NCBI RefSeq assembly: GCF_016595235.1
Contig: NZ_JAENHL010000008.1
Span: forward strand, 1,696,624 to 1,760,623
Reading direction: 5' to 3'
Length of the DNA: 64,000 nt
From: Taklimakanibacter albus
GTDB taxonomy: Bacteria; Pseudomonadota; Alphaproteobacteria; Rhizobiales; Aestuariivirgaceae
Both the position numbers and the translations under genes were made by a program. The notes under the pieces were generated by a model that saw only the letters and a list, made by a program, of their open reading frames with translations, ran no database searches and had not been told where the DNA came from. Of this stretch, positions 53,691-62,264 are shown one piece after another. The number at the start of each line of letters is the position of its first letter. Positions within the stretch are counted from its first letter, which is position 1.

Positions 53691-56180
53691 ATGGACGACC
53701 GACCGACCAGGCTGCCCCAGGTCTTCACCGACTGGTTCCGGACGCGCGGCTGGAGCCCGCGCCCGCACCAGCTGGAGGTGCTGGAAAAGGCGCAGGCCGG
53801 CTACGATGTCCTGCTGATATCGCCCACCGGCGGCGGCAAGACGCTGGCGGGCTTCCTGCCGAGCCTGGTGGAGCTGACCCGGGAACCCCAACGTGGCGGC
53901 ATCCACACGCTTTATGTGTCGCCGCTCAAGGCGCTCGCCGTCGACATCGCACGCAATCTCGAAACGCCGGTCAGCGAGATGCAGCTGCCGGTCCGCGTCG
54001 AGACGCGCACCGGCGACACGCCGCATTCGCGCCGCAAGCGCCAGCGCGAAAAGCCGCCCGACATATTGATCACCACGCCAGAGCAGGTCTCGCTCCTCGT
54101 CGCCGACCCCGGAGCCGCGCATATGCTGAAGGATCTGCGCGCCATCGTGCTGGACGAATTGCACTCGATCGTCACCTCGAAGCGCGGCGTGCTCCTATCC
54201 TTGGCGCTCTCGCGGGTGAGAAGCCTCGCGCCGCAAGTGCGCCGCATCGGGCTTTCCGCCACCGTCGCCGATCCCGATGCGCTGCGCGCCTGGCTCACTC
54301 CGCAACAAGGTGAAAACCAGCGCGCCGAGCTGGTGATGGGCAAGGCGGGTGCGGCGCCGCAGATCAGCATTCTCAAATCGGCCGAGCGCGTGCCGTGGTC
54401 CGGTCACATGACGCGTTATGCCATCCCGGAAATCTACGAAGCGATCAAACAGGCGCGCATGACGCTCGTCTTCGTCAATACGCGAGCCCAGGCCGAGATG
54501 ACTTTCCAGTCTTTGTGGACGGCCAATGAGGACCATCTGCCGATCGCGCTGCATCACGGCTCGCTCGATGTCGGACAGCGGCGCAAGGTGGAGGCGGCAA
54601 TGGCGGCCGGCAAATTGCGCGCCGTGGTCTGCACCTCGACGCTCGATCTCGGCATCGACTGGGGCGATGTCGATCTCGTCATCCATGTCGGCGCGCCCAA
54701 GGGATCGAGCCGGCTCCTGCAGCGCATCGGCCGCTCCAATCACCGGCTCGACGAGCCCTCGCAGGCTATGCTGGTGCCCTCCAACCGCTTCGAGGTGCTC
54801 GAATGCGAGGCGGCGCGCCAGGCCGCCGCCGAAGGCGCCCAGGACACCGAATATCCTTCCGTGCTCAAGCTCGACGTGCTGGCCCAGCACATCATGTGCC
54901 GCGCCTGCGCCGGCCCCTTCCATCCCGATCAGCTCTATGGTGAGGTCAAGACCGCCTGGACCTATCGCAACCTCACGCGTGAGGATTTCGACCGCGCCGT
55001 CGAGTTCGTCACCAATGGCGGCTATGCGCTCAAGGCCTATGAGCGTTATGCCAAACTGAAGCCATGGGGCGACGGCGAACTGCGCCTCACCCATCCGCGG
55101 CTCGCCCAGCAATACCGGCTCAATATGGGCACCATCGTCGAAGAAGAGATGCTCAAAGTGCGCCTCGCCAGCATCAAGAAGCGGCTCGGACGGCGCGTCG
55201 TCACCGGCGGGCGGGTGCTGGGTGAGATGGAGGAATGGTTCCTGAGCCAGCTCTCGGGCGGCGACACTTTCCTCTTCGGCGGCGAGGTCCTGCGCTTCGA
55301 AGGGCTCGATGAATTCGGTGCGCTTGCATCGCGCACGCAGGCGAGCGATCCCGCCATTCCCTCTTATGCCGGCGGCAAGTTTCCGCTCTCCACCTATCTC
55401 GCCGAACGGGTGCGCAAGATGCTGGCCGATCCTAAGGCCTGGCCGGCGCTGCCGGCGCAAGTGCGCGACTGGCTGTCGGTGCAGCGCTGGAAATCGATCA
55501 TCCCGTCGCCGCGCCAGATGCTGATCGAGACCTTTCCCCGGGCGCAGCGCCATTACATGGTGTGCTATCCCTTCGAGGGCCGTCTCGCGCATCAGACGCT
55601 CGGTATGCTCCTGACGCGCCGGCTCGAGCGCATGGGCGCGCAGCCCATGGGCTTCGTCGCGTCGGAATATGCGCTCGTCGTCTGGTGCCTGCGCGATCTG
55701 TCCTTGCTGATCTCGACCGGCCGGCTCGATCTCGCTCATCTGTTCGGTGAGGATATGCTGGGCGATGATCTCGATGCCTGGCTCGCCGAATCCAATCTGA
55801 TGAAGCGCACCTTCCGCAACGCCGCCATCATCGCCGGGCTGATCGAAAGGCGATGGCCGGGCAAAGAGAAGACGGCGCGGCAGATGACGGTGAATTCCGA
55901 TCTCATCTATGACGTGCTCCTGCGTCACGAGCCGCAGCATCTGCTGCTGCGTGCCGCCTGGGATGACGCGGCGGACGGACTCATCGACGTGCACCGGCTG
56001 GGTGCCCTTCTCAAGCGCATCCGGGGCCAGATCGTGCATCGCGCGCTCGACACGGTGTCGCCGCTTGCCGTGCCGGTCATGCTTGAGATCGGGAAAGAAT
56101 CCGTTTACGGCGAGGCCGATGACGCTCTTCTTGCCGAAGCCGAAGATGAACTCATCGATGAGGCCATGCGCCTTGTCTAG
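53691..56180 (+). CDS. Lhr-type DEXH helicase of the ligase-associated repair group
   Basis: 829 residues from the ATG at 53691, which begins the helicase-like sequence; the frame upstream has no homology. Motif Q/I: RPHQLEVLEKAQAG and LLISPTGGGKTLAGF. DEXH: AIVLDELHSIVTSKRG. Motif III: IGLSATVADP. Motif VI: RLLQRIGRSNHRLDE. The long C-terminal part (about 430-820) is Lhr-like with the winged-helix and beta-sheet modules. It unwinds 3'-tailed duplexes and, with PdeM, an MBL exonuclease and an ATP-dependent ligase, forms a known alphaproteobacterial DNA-damage set. The latter two are not in this window. Confidence 0.93.
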   Translation: MDDRPTRLPQVFTDWFRTRGWSPRPHQLEVLEKAQAGYDVLLISPTGGGKTLAGFLPSLVELTREPQRGGIHTLYVSPLKALAVDIARNLETPVSEMQLPVRVETRTGDTPHSRRKRQREKPPDILITTPEQVSLLVADPGAAHMLKDLRAIVLDELHSIVTSKRGVLLSLALSRVRSLAPQVRRIGLSATVADPDALRAWLTPQQGENQRAELVMGKAGAAPQISILKSAERVPWSGHMTRYAIPEIYEAIKQARMTLVFVNTRAQAEMTFQSLWTANEDHLPIALHHGSLDVGQRRKVEAAMAAGKLRAVVCTSTLDLGIDWGDVDLVIHVGAPKGSSRLLQRIGRSNHRLDEPSQAMLVPSNRFEVLECEAARQAAAEGAQDTEYPSVLKLDVLAQHIMCRACAGPFHPDQLYGEVKTAWTYRNLTREDFDRAVEFVTNGGYALKAYERYAKLKPWGDGELRLTHPRLAQQYRLNMGTIVEEEMLKVRLASIKKRLGRRVVTGGRVLGEMEEWFLSQLSGGDTFLFGGEVLRFEGLDEFGALASRTQASDPAIPSYAGGKFPLSTYLAERVRKMLADPKAWPALPAQVRDWLSVQRWKSIIPSPRQMLIETFPRAQRHYMVCYPFEGRLAHQTLGMLLTRRLERMGAQPMGFVASEYALVVWCLRDLSLLISTGRLDLAHLFGEDMLGDDLDAWLAESNLMKRTFRNAAIIAGLIERRWPGKEKTARQMTVNSDLIYDVLLRHEPQHLLLRAAWDDAADGLIDVHRLGALLKRIRGQIVHRALDTVSPLAVPVMLEIGKESVYGEADDALLAEAEDELIDEAMRLV

Positions 56181-56856
56181 AGCGGCCTGCATAAGCTTGA
56201 GCGGGCTCGAGCTCCTCCCGGATCTCGCCGGCGCCCTTTATGTTCCGGACTTCGAGGCGCTGCTCGTCGCCGATCTCCATCTCGAAAAAGCCTCCTCGCT
56301 GGCGCGGCGCGGCGTGCATCTGCCGCCTTACGACACGCGTGCCACACTCGAGCATCTCTCCTTCTCGCTCGCGGCGGCGCGGCCCAAGCGGCTAATCCTG
56401 CTCGGCGACTCCTTCCATGACGACGAAGCGCATCTGCGCATCGACCCGAGTGACATCGCGGAGTTCGCCCGCCTGACCCGCGGCATCGACGTCATCTGGC
56501 TCGCCGGCAATCACGATCCCTCGCCGCCTCAAGCGCTGGGCGGGCATTTTGCCGAGGAGATCGCGCTCGGCCCCATCACGCTCCGGCATATTCCCGCGGC
56601 GCTGGCGGAAGAGGAATTCGAGATCGCCGGCCATCTGCATCCCGCCGCCTCGCTCGCCCAGCGCGGCCGGGCGCTCCGGCGTAAATGTTTCATCGGTCAT
56701 GAGCGGCGGATCGTCATGCCGGCCTATGGCAGCTTTACCGGGGGCTTGAGCGTCTCGGCCGAGCCCTTCCAGGCGATCTTTCCCGACGGGCGTTTCGATG
56801 TGTGGATGATCGGCGGCAAGGCGATCCACCGCTTCCCGGCCGGCCGGATCAGATGA
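56158..56856 (+). CDS. pdeM: Ligase-associated metallophosphoesterase PdeM
   Basis: 232 residues; starts inside the end of the helicase gene (23-nt overlap) at ATG 56158. Calcineurin-like motifs: LLVADLHLEKASSLARRG, LILLGDSFHD, WLAGNHDPS and AGHLHPAAS, which together give the two-metal site. PdeM is the endonuclease/phosphatase partner in the ligase-associated DNA repair set. Convergent with a DUF3429 gene (8-bp overlap). Confidence 0.92.
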   Translation: MRPCALSRAACISLSGLELLPDLAGALYVPDFEALLVADLHLEKASSLARRGVHLPPYDTRATLEHLSFSLAAARPKRLILLGDSFHDDEAHLRIDPSDIAEFARLTRGIDVIWLAGNHDPSPPQALGGHFAEEIALGPITLRHIPAALAEEEFEIAGHLHPAASLAQRGRALRRKCFIGHERRIVMPAYGSFTGGLSVSAEPFQAIFPDGRFDVWMIGGKAIHRFPAGRIR

Positions 56857-57286
56857 GGACCGGGAACACACCCAGGACGCAGGTCGCGGCGGCACCCGCG
56901 GCGATATAAGCGCGCCAGCGCGTGAACCAGCTTGGGCAAGCCGCAGCCTCCTCGGCGAGCGCATCGCGCAGGATCAGGACGAAAAAAGCGGCGATCAGGA
57001 GCAGAAAGCCGAGATAGGCCGGCGCAATCAGCGCCAGCCAGGCGACCGCCAGTACGGCGAGTCCTGAAAGACCTTCGGCGGCAATCCGCGCCCTTCCATA
57101 AGGTCCCGTCGCCACCAGCCAATGAGCGCCGCCGAGCATGGCGGCGATAAGGGCGGCGTAAGACAGGAGCGCCGGCGCCAGTCCCGCCGGCGACAGCCAA
57201 GCCAGGACCAGAAGCGCTGGAAACGGCAACAGGGCGAGGACGGCGATCACGCGCATCGGCCCCGGTATGGGAGGACCCACCGGCAT
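56849..57286 (-). CDS. DUF3429 membrane protein
   Basis: 145 residues with four to five hydrophobic helices. RVIAVLALLPFPALLVLAWL and YAALIAAMLGGAHWLVA, with a final RWRAYIAAGAAATCVLG, match the DUF3429 pattern. An inner-membrane protein of unknown function. Confidence 0.85.
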   Translation of the reverse strand: MPVGPPIPGPMRVIAVLALLPFPALLVLAWLSPAGLAPALLSYAALIAAMLGGAHWLVATGPYGRARIAAEGLSGLAVLAVAWLALIAPAYLGFLLLIAAFFVLILRDALAEEAAACPSWFTRWRAYIAAGAAATCVLGVFPVLI

Positions 57287-57345
57287 AGGGACATTCTAGC
57301 CCGCATTCCGGCGGAAACCGGGCATGAATGCCCGGTACGCGGCCG

Positions 57346-60300
57346 TCACCCGAGCTTGGCTCTGAGCTTGACCAGCAGATCCGGCGTCACTTCACCGCTG
57401 AGCCGCATGCCCGATTGCAGTTCGAACAGGCGGATCGAGTTCTTGGTGCGGGTGTTCATGGCGCCGTTCTCATCGCCGGCATCGAAGCCGAGACGGTTGA
57501 GAAGCTGCTGCGCCTCGAGAATCTGATTGTCCCCGCTCGTCTCGGCGGCAACCGCCGCGCCCACGATCGGCAGGTCGTATTTCGCCGGCGCCGCGACCGG
57601 ACGGTCCTGCCAATCGGGGTTGGACACCGCCACGACATTGGCCGCATCGATATCCCGCTTCGGCACGAAGGCGGCGAGGCGCGCCTTGACCTGCTGGGTC
57701 ACCTGCTTCGGCAAGGTGTTCTCGAGCGTCTTGGCCTTGGCGGCCGCATCGGCATCATCCTGACGGGCCGCCAGCGTGTACCAGAACAGGGCCTCGCCTA
57801 GATCCTGGCCGACGCCGAGGCCCCGCTCATAAAGGAGCGCGATATTGAATTGGCTGTCCTTCAGATTGTGGCTGGCGGCTTCGACGAACAGACGGGCCGC
57901 CTTCTCATAACTGTCCTTGGGGCTGCGCACATTGGCGAGGAGCACGGCGGCATTGTGCATGGCGCGGACATTACCGGCGGCGGCGGCGCGCTCATACCAT
58001 TGGCGCGCTTTCTCGATGTCGATCGGAACACCGGTGCCGCGTTCGAGAATGGCGCCCATCCGATATTGCGCCGGGGCGAGGCCCTTGGCCGCAGCCACGG
58101 CAAACCAGCGCGCCGCGGCGGCCCGGTCCTGCGGCACATTCTTGCCGTCGGCGAAACGGGTGGCGACGATGAAAGCGGCGCGCGCATCGCCGTCGAGCGC
58201 GGCCTGACGCAGCGCCTCGGTGCCGATACCGGCCGGCAAGGCATCGGCGTCGGTGATGGCGATCTCGGCAGCCGCCGTCTTCGCGGTTCCCGGCAACGAG
58301 CTCGCGAAGATGCCGGTGCCGAACATGGCGTCAGACTTGGCGAGCGTCTTGTTCAGATGCTCGAAGTTGGTCGCGTCACCGGTCTTCGGCTGCTCGGCAG
58401 CGGGCGGCGTGGCGGACGGCTTGCTCAGCGTGTTGTAGGCAAAGGCCGAGGCGGCGGCGAGGAGCAGAATGCCGATCAGGATCAGACGCCGCCGTTTGCC
58501 GGTATCGGCAGGCTTGGCGGCCGGCGTCGCCTCGAGCTTGGCCGATGCCGCCATAGCGGGCATCGCGCCTTTCGGCTGGGCCGGTTTATCTTTCCGGCGG
58601 AAGCGCAAAGAGAAGCGCGAGGGCTTCTTCTCGGCAGAAGTTTCGGCCGCTCTCTTACGGCCGAGGAAACCCCCGGCCGAGAGATCCGACGTCTGCTGCG
58701 ACGAGGCAGCCTGAGCGGCACGGCGCGCGGCGGCGATCATGTCGGCCTGGATGGAGGCTTGCGTGGGCTCTGCCTGGCCGGTAGCCGGCGGCGGGTCGAG
58801 CGGCCGATAGAGTTCGGGCGCCGCTTCGATCTTGATCTCGGGCCAGGCCTGCGATGGCGCGGGCTCGGCGGATATTTCAGGCTCGGGCGCCACGAAGGCC
58901 GCAACCTGCTCGGCCGCGACCGGGGCAGGCTCGCCACGCAGATCCTCGAGCTCGGTCAGCTTGTTGACGATCTGCTCGAGCGTTTCATGCAAGGCGCCCA
59001 GTGTTTCCTGGTTGCGCTGGTCGGCGGTTTCGTAATTGGTCCTGACCGTGACCAGGGCATTTTCGAGCGCCTGCAATTCGGGCGACGGCTCGGCCTGAGC
59101 GGCGCGCGCCGGCCATTCCTGCATGAGGCGGCTCGCCATGCGATTGGCGGCGTCCTCGGCCATGTCGCGGGCCCAGCCCTGATTCTGCTCCATGCTCTGA
59201 TAGAGCTGATTGATCGACTGCTCGAGCGTCTGGATGTGCTGGAGCTGCTGCTCGGTATGGGCGAGACGGTCGGAGACGCCGGCGAATTCACGCTCGACAT
59301 TGGCCCAGGCCTGCGCCGACTGATCCTGCTGCATCGCCTGAGCGATGCGGTTGTCGAGATCGAAGACGCGCTGCTCGAGATCGGCGATCTGATTGCCGAC
59401 CTGATCGCCGCGGCCCTGCTCCAGCCATTTGGAGATTTCGGTGAGGCGCCGGTCGAGATCGGCGAGCGGCCTGAGATCGGGCCCCTGTGCGACCCGGGCC
59501 GAGAGCTGCTCGATCACCACGCGCAAGGAGCGCAGATCATGCTCCGAGGCGGCTTCCGCCTTGAGATCGTCGACGCGCTGGCCGAGACTCTCCATCTCGG
59601 CGCGCAGCCGGCTCATGTCGTCGCCATCCTGGCGCTGCGTCTCCGCCTGCTGCTGCTTCAGGAAGTCGAGCATGCGATCTTCGAAATCGCGCTGCTCCTT
59701 CTGCACCTGCTGCACGGCCTGGCTTTGGGCCCGCTGGGCTGCCGCCTCGGAGGCCTGCTTCACGGAATCGAGACGCTGGGTGAGCTTGCCGAATTCGCCC
59801 TGGACCAGCTTGCGGAGATCCTCTTCCGCCACCTCCTGATGGCCGGTGACCCGGCTGGTCAGATCGGCAAGGCGGCTTTCGAGCCTGGTGATGACCGGAG
59901 CATCGGCCAGGAGACGGTCGCTGTCGATGGGCGCGGTCGCGGCATAGGCGACCTCGTGCAGACGCTCCTGCACCGCCTTCAGCGTCTCGCGCGTCTTGCG
60001 TTCGCTGACCTCGATATGATCGACGATATTGCGCACCGCCGTCTCGAGCGAGCGGTAGCCCGGCACGTCCTCGGGATTCTGCGGGAAACGTCCGGCATCC
60101 TTGGCGAGCTTGTCGCCCAGCGTTTCGAGGCGTTCGCCGACTTCGGCAAAACTCTCGGCCGTCTGGCGCTCGCTCGCCTCGACGCGCGCCAATATGTCGG
60201 CGAGTGAATTGTCCTGGACCGGGCGGGCGCGCTCGTAATAACGCCCGGCGGTGGTGTCCTGCTCGCGGTGTACCATGCGGGTCAGCTGGTCGGACAGGTG

Positions 60301-60561
60301 GTCGAGCTTGTCCTGTATGTCCTGCATCGCATTGCGCGAGCGGGGCTGGCGCTGTGGTTGCTGTTGCGGCTGAGGCTGCGGCTCGTTGTCGTCGGCCTGC
60401 TCGCGAATGACGGTGTTCAGCCATTCACCCAAAGTCATGCCGGAGCGGCGCGCGGCATGCTTGGCCGCCTCGCGCGCCTCGCTGTCGATGCCCTTCACGC
60501 TCCACGGAATACCCGGCTTCATGCCCGTTTTTACCTTATTGGTCCGCGTCTCGACCCCCAT
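57346..60561 (-). CDS. PodJ-like coiled-coil, SEL1-repeat, peptidoglycan-binding protein
   Basis: 1071 residues. GIPWSVKGIDSEAREAAKHA near the start, followed by RRSGMTLGEWLN, is the usual opening of rhizobial PodJ-like factors (residues 14-60). Residues about 65-570 are almost pure coiled coil, Gln-rich. A membrane helix (about 690-712, RRRLILIGILLLAAASAFA) separates the cytoplasmic part from the periplasmic one. SEL1 repeats (about 790-970, e.g. ARQWYERAAAAGNVRAMHNA) and a PG_binding_1 domain (about 1005-1071, LLNRLGFDAGDENGAMNTRT) close it. Such proteins mark cell poles and link to the wall. Translation may start at 60561 or 39 nt later. Confidence 0.9.
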   Translation of the reverse strand: MGVETRTNKVKTGMKPGIPWSVKGIDSEAREAAKHAARRSGMTLGEWLNTVIREQADDNEPQPQPQQQPQRQPRSRNAMQDIQDKLDHLSDQLTRMVHREQDTTAGRYYERARPVQDNSLADILARVEASERQTAESFAEVGERLETLGDKLAKDAGRFPQNPEDVPGYRSLETAVRNIVDHIEVSERKTRETLKAVQERLHEVAYAATAPIDSDRLLADAPVITRLESRLADLTSRVTGHQEVAEEDLRKLVQGEFGKLTQRLDSVKQASEAAAQRAQSQAVQQVQKEQRDFEDRMLDFLKQQQAETQRQDGDDMSRLRAEMESLGQRVDDLKAEAASEHDLRSLRVVIEQLSARVAQGPDLRPLADLDRRLTEISKWLEQGRGDQVGNQIADLEQRVFDLDNRIAQAMQQDQSAQAWANVEREFAGVSDRLAHTEQQLQHIQTLEQSINQLYQSMEQNQGWARDMAEDAANRMASRLMQEWPARAAQAEPSPELQALENALVTVRTNYETADQRNQETLGALHETLEQIVNKLTELEDLRGEPAPVAAEQVAAFVAPEPEISAEPAPSQAWPEIKIEAAPELYRPLDPPPATGQAEPTQASIQADMIAAARRAAQAASSQQTSDLSAGGFLGRKRAAETSAEKKPSRFSLRFRRKDKPAQPKGAMPAMAASAKLEATPAAKPADTGKRRRLILIGILLLAAASAFAYNTLSKPSATPPAAEQPKTGDATNFEHLNKTLAKSDAMFGTGIFASSLPGTAKTAAAEIAITDADALPAGIGTEALRQAALDGDARAAFIVATRFADGKNVPQDRAAAARWFAVAAAKGLAPAQYRMGAILERGTGVPIDIEKARQWYERAAAAGNVRAMHNAAVLLANVRSPKDSYEKAARLFVEAASHNLKDSQFNIALLYERGLGVGQDLGEALFWYTLAARQDDADAAAKAKTLENTLPKQVTQQVKARLAAFVPKRDIDAANVVAVSNPDWQDRPVAAPAKYDLPIVGAAVAAETSGDNQILEAQQLLNRLGFDAGDENGAMNTRTKNSIRLFELQSGMRLSGEVTPDLLVKLRAKLG

Positions 60562-60821
60562 GGCGGATTGCGTCCCCTAACTCCTCCTAAAAGTTAATGT
60601 TTTAGGTAAAATTTCCGTTAAGCTTGTTGCCACGCCTTCGCCTTTTTTCATCTCTACCCAGGGGACAACCCATGGTTAGCCATGCGGTTCCCCTATGGCA
60701 GCCTTGTGCTGTCTATCCATAATTTAAGGCGCTGGGGGTTATGAATCGCGTCGCGCTGCCTATATACTCAGACGCGACGGCAATCGCCCCTTAGGGCACT
60801 AAAAACGAACGGAGAGCAAAA
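60562..60821. other. Divergent promoter region
   Basis: 260 bp between the PodJ-like and MerR genes, AT-richer than its surroundings. No clear operator dyad or small ORF was found. Confidence 0.4.
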
Positions 60822-61274
60822 ATGGCTCAGTCGACGGTTGCTGACCGGTCGAATCGGGATCGAACCTATTCCATTACGGAACTCTGCAGAGAGTTCGACG
60901 TAACCCCGCGTACATTGCGCTTTTACGAGCAAAAAGGCCTCCTGCACCCCGATCGGCGTGGTTGGACCCGCCTCTTCAGCTATCGTGACCGTGCCCGTCT
61001 GCAGCTTATCCTGCGCGGCAAGAAGGTCGGTTTCTCGCTGGAAGAGATCAAGGAGATGCTCGATCTCTACAATCTGCGCGACGGCCAGCTGACCCAGCTG
61101 CGCGTATCCTCGACCAAGTTCCGCGAACGGCTCGAAGCGCTCCGCAAGCAGCGCCTCGAACTCGAAGATGCCATCAGCGATCTCGAAAAGACCATCACGG
61201 TGGTCGACGGGATGCTGAAGGAGCGCGAAGCCGCCGAGACGACCGCCCCGCGGCGCGCCGCCAATGGCGAATGA
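60822..61274 (+). CDS. MerR-family transcriptional regulator
   Basis: 150 residues. The N-terminal MerR HTH is plain: YSITELCREFDVTPRTLRFY, then EQKGLLHPDRRGWTRLFSYR. A long C-terminal coiled coil follows (RERLEALRKQRLELEDAISD). There is no metal-binding cysteine set, so it is of the LiuR/drug-type rather than a metal sensor. Its end overlaps nudC by 11 nt. A terminator-like hairpin occurs just downstream, inside nudC. Confidence 0.9.
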   Translation: MAQSTVADRSNRDRTYSITELCREFDVTPRTLRFYEQKGLLHPDRRGWTRLFSYRDRARLQLILRGKKVGFSLEEIKEMLDLYNLRDGQLTQLRVSSTKFRERLEALRKQRLELEDAISDLEKTITVVDGMLKEREAAETTAPRRAANGE

Positions 61275-62145
61275 TACGGGGGCGCCTACCGGCTCCCGTT
61301 CTCTAGGATTCTGCGGCGGCTCGTTAGACCGAGCCGCCGTTTTTCGTGGCGAGCCGGACTGGGTCGCCAGGAAGCGCGCCGAGCCGACGGCAAGGCTCAT
61401 CCGCCTCAATGGCGACAAGGTGCGCATCGAAGCGGGGGCCCTTCATTACGAGACGACGGTCGACGGGGACGCCATTTTCCTCGGCATAGATTCCCATGGC
61501 AATGCCGTTTTCGCCGGTGAAGCGGTCGAGCCGCTCGACAATGCACAGGATCTCAGAAACCTCGCCATCGAGGCCAAGCTCCCGGCCAGCGATCTGGCGA
61601 TGCTGGCCCAGGCGCGCTCGCTGCTGCATTGGCATCAGCGCCGCCGCTACTGCTCCAATTGCGGGCATGAGCTCGAAATGAAGGACGGCGGCTATCGCCG
61701 CCATTGTTCCCATTGCACCAGCGACCATTTTCCGCGCACCGACCCGGTGGTGATCATCATCGTGCGCTCGGGCGACGATGTCCTGCTCGGCCGGCAAAGC
61801 TCATGGCCTGAGGGACGCTTCTCGGCGCTCGCCGGCTTCATGGAGCCCGGCGAGACGATCGAGGAAGCGGCGCGGCGCGAAGTGTTCGAGGAAACCGGCA
61901 TCCGCGTCGGCGCCATCCGCTATGTGGCGAGCCAGCCCTGGCCTTATCCATCGAGCCTGATGATCGGCCTCATCGGCGAAGCGCTCAATCGCGACATCGT
62001 GATCGATGAAAAGGAAATCGAAGTGGCGCGCTGGTTCTCGCGTTCAGAAGCGCAGGCGATGCTCGATGAACGCCACGCCGATGCCTTAAGCGTGCCGCCC
62101 CCAATGGCGATCGCCCACAAAATTCTCATCGACGCACTGAAGTAG
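61264..62145 (+). CDS. nudC: NAD(+)/NADH pyrophosphatase NudC
   Basis: 293 residues. The zinc ribbon is present (YCSNCGHELE and HCSHCTSDHFPR), then the Nudix box GFMEPGETIEEAARREVFEE with TGI, and the NudC-specific SQPWPYPSSLMIG. It hydrolyses NAD(H) to NMN(H) and AMP and can remove NAD caps from RNA. The N-terminal LGFCGGSLDRAAVFRG fits the family start, so the early start overlapping merR is favoured. Confidence 0.94.
   Translation: MANDTGAPTGSRSLGFCGGSLDRAAVFRGEPDWVARKRAEPTARLIRLNGDKVRIEAGALHYETTVDGDAIFLGIDSHGNAVFAGEAVEPLDNAQDLRNLAIEAKLPASDLAMLAQARSLLHWHQRRRYCSNCGHELEMKDGGYRRHCSHCTSDHFPRTDPVVIIIVRSGDDVLLGRQSSWPEGRFSALAGFMEPGETIEEAARREVFEETGIRVGAIRYVASQPWPYPSSLMIGLIGEALNRDIVIDEKEIEVARWFSRSEAQAMLDERHADALSVPPPMAIAHKILIDALK
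61314..61344 (+). terminator. Terminator-like hairpin inside the 5' end of nudC
   Basis: CGGCGGCTCG (61314-61323), a 6-nt loop, CGAGCCGCCG (61330-61339) and TTTTT: a perfect 10-bp stem with a T run, 40 bp after the merR stop and within nudC codons 17-27. It may end merR transcripts and limit nudC expression. Confidence 0.7.
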
Positions 62146-62169
62146 CTAACACCCGCGCATTTCGTGGAT

Positions 62170-62188
62170 GGCCGGGTCAAGCCCGGCC
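62170..62188. repeat. Short GC hairpin between nudC and pheA
   Basis: GGCCGGG, TCAAG, CCCGGCC: a 7-bp perfect stem without a T run in the convergent gap. It is a common small hairpin form in alphaproteobacterial intergenic DNA. Confidence 0.6.
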
Positions 62189-62219
62189 ACATGCTTTTCG
62201 GGCCGATGTTTTGTCTTGC

Positions 62220-62264
62220 GCATCGGCTTATCCGAAAACCGCTGCGCACTTTTCGGGCCGATGC
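62220..62264. repeat. Dispersed palindromic repeat, copy C
   Basis: GCATCGGC (62220-62227) and GCCGATGC (62257-62264) enclose CCGAAAACCGCTGCGCACTT. It shares orientation and core with copy A. It reaches the pheA stop codon. Confidence 0.75.

Noticed and set aside
57850-60207. Long plus-strand open frame opposite the PodJ-like gene
   Set aside because: Mirror of the repetitive Gln/Glu/Arg coiled-coil codons; no ribosome site or recognisable motif.
61264-61344. nudC start placed downstream of the hairpin
   Set aside because: The LGF..GSLDR segment encoded before and across the hairpin fits the NudC family N-terminus, so the earlier start is kept.
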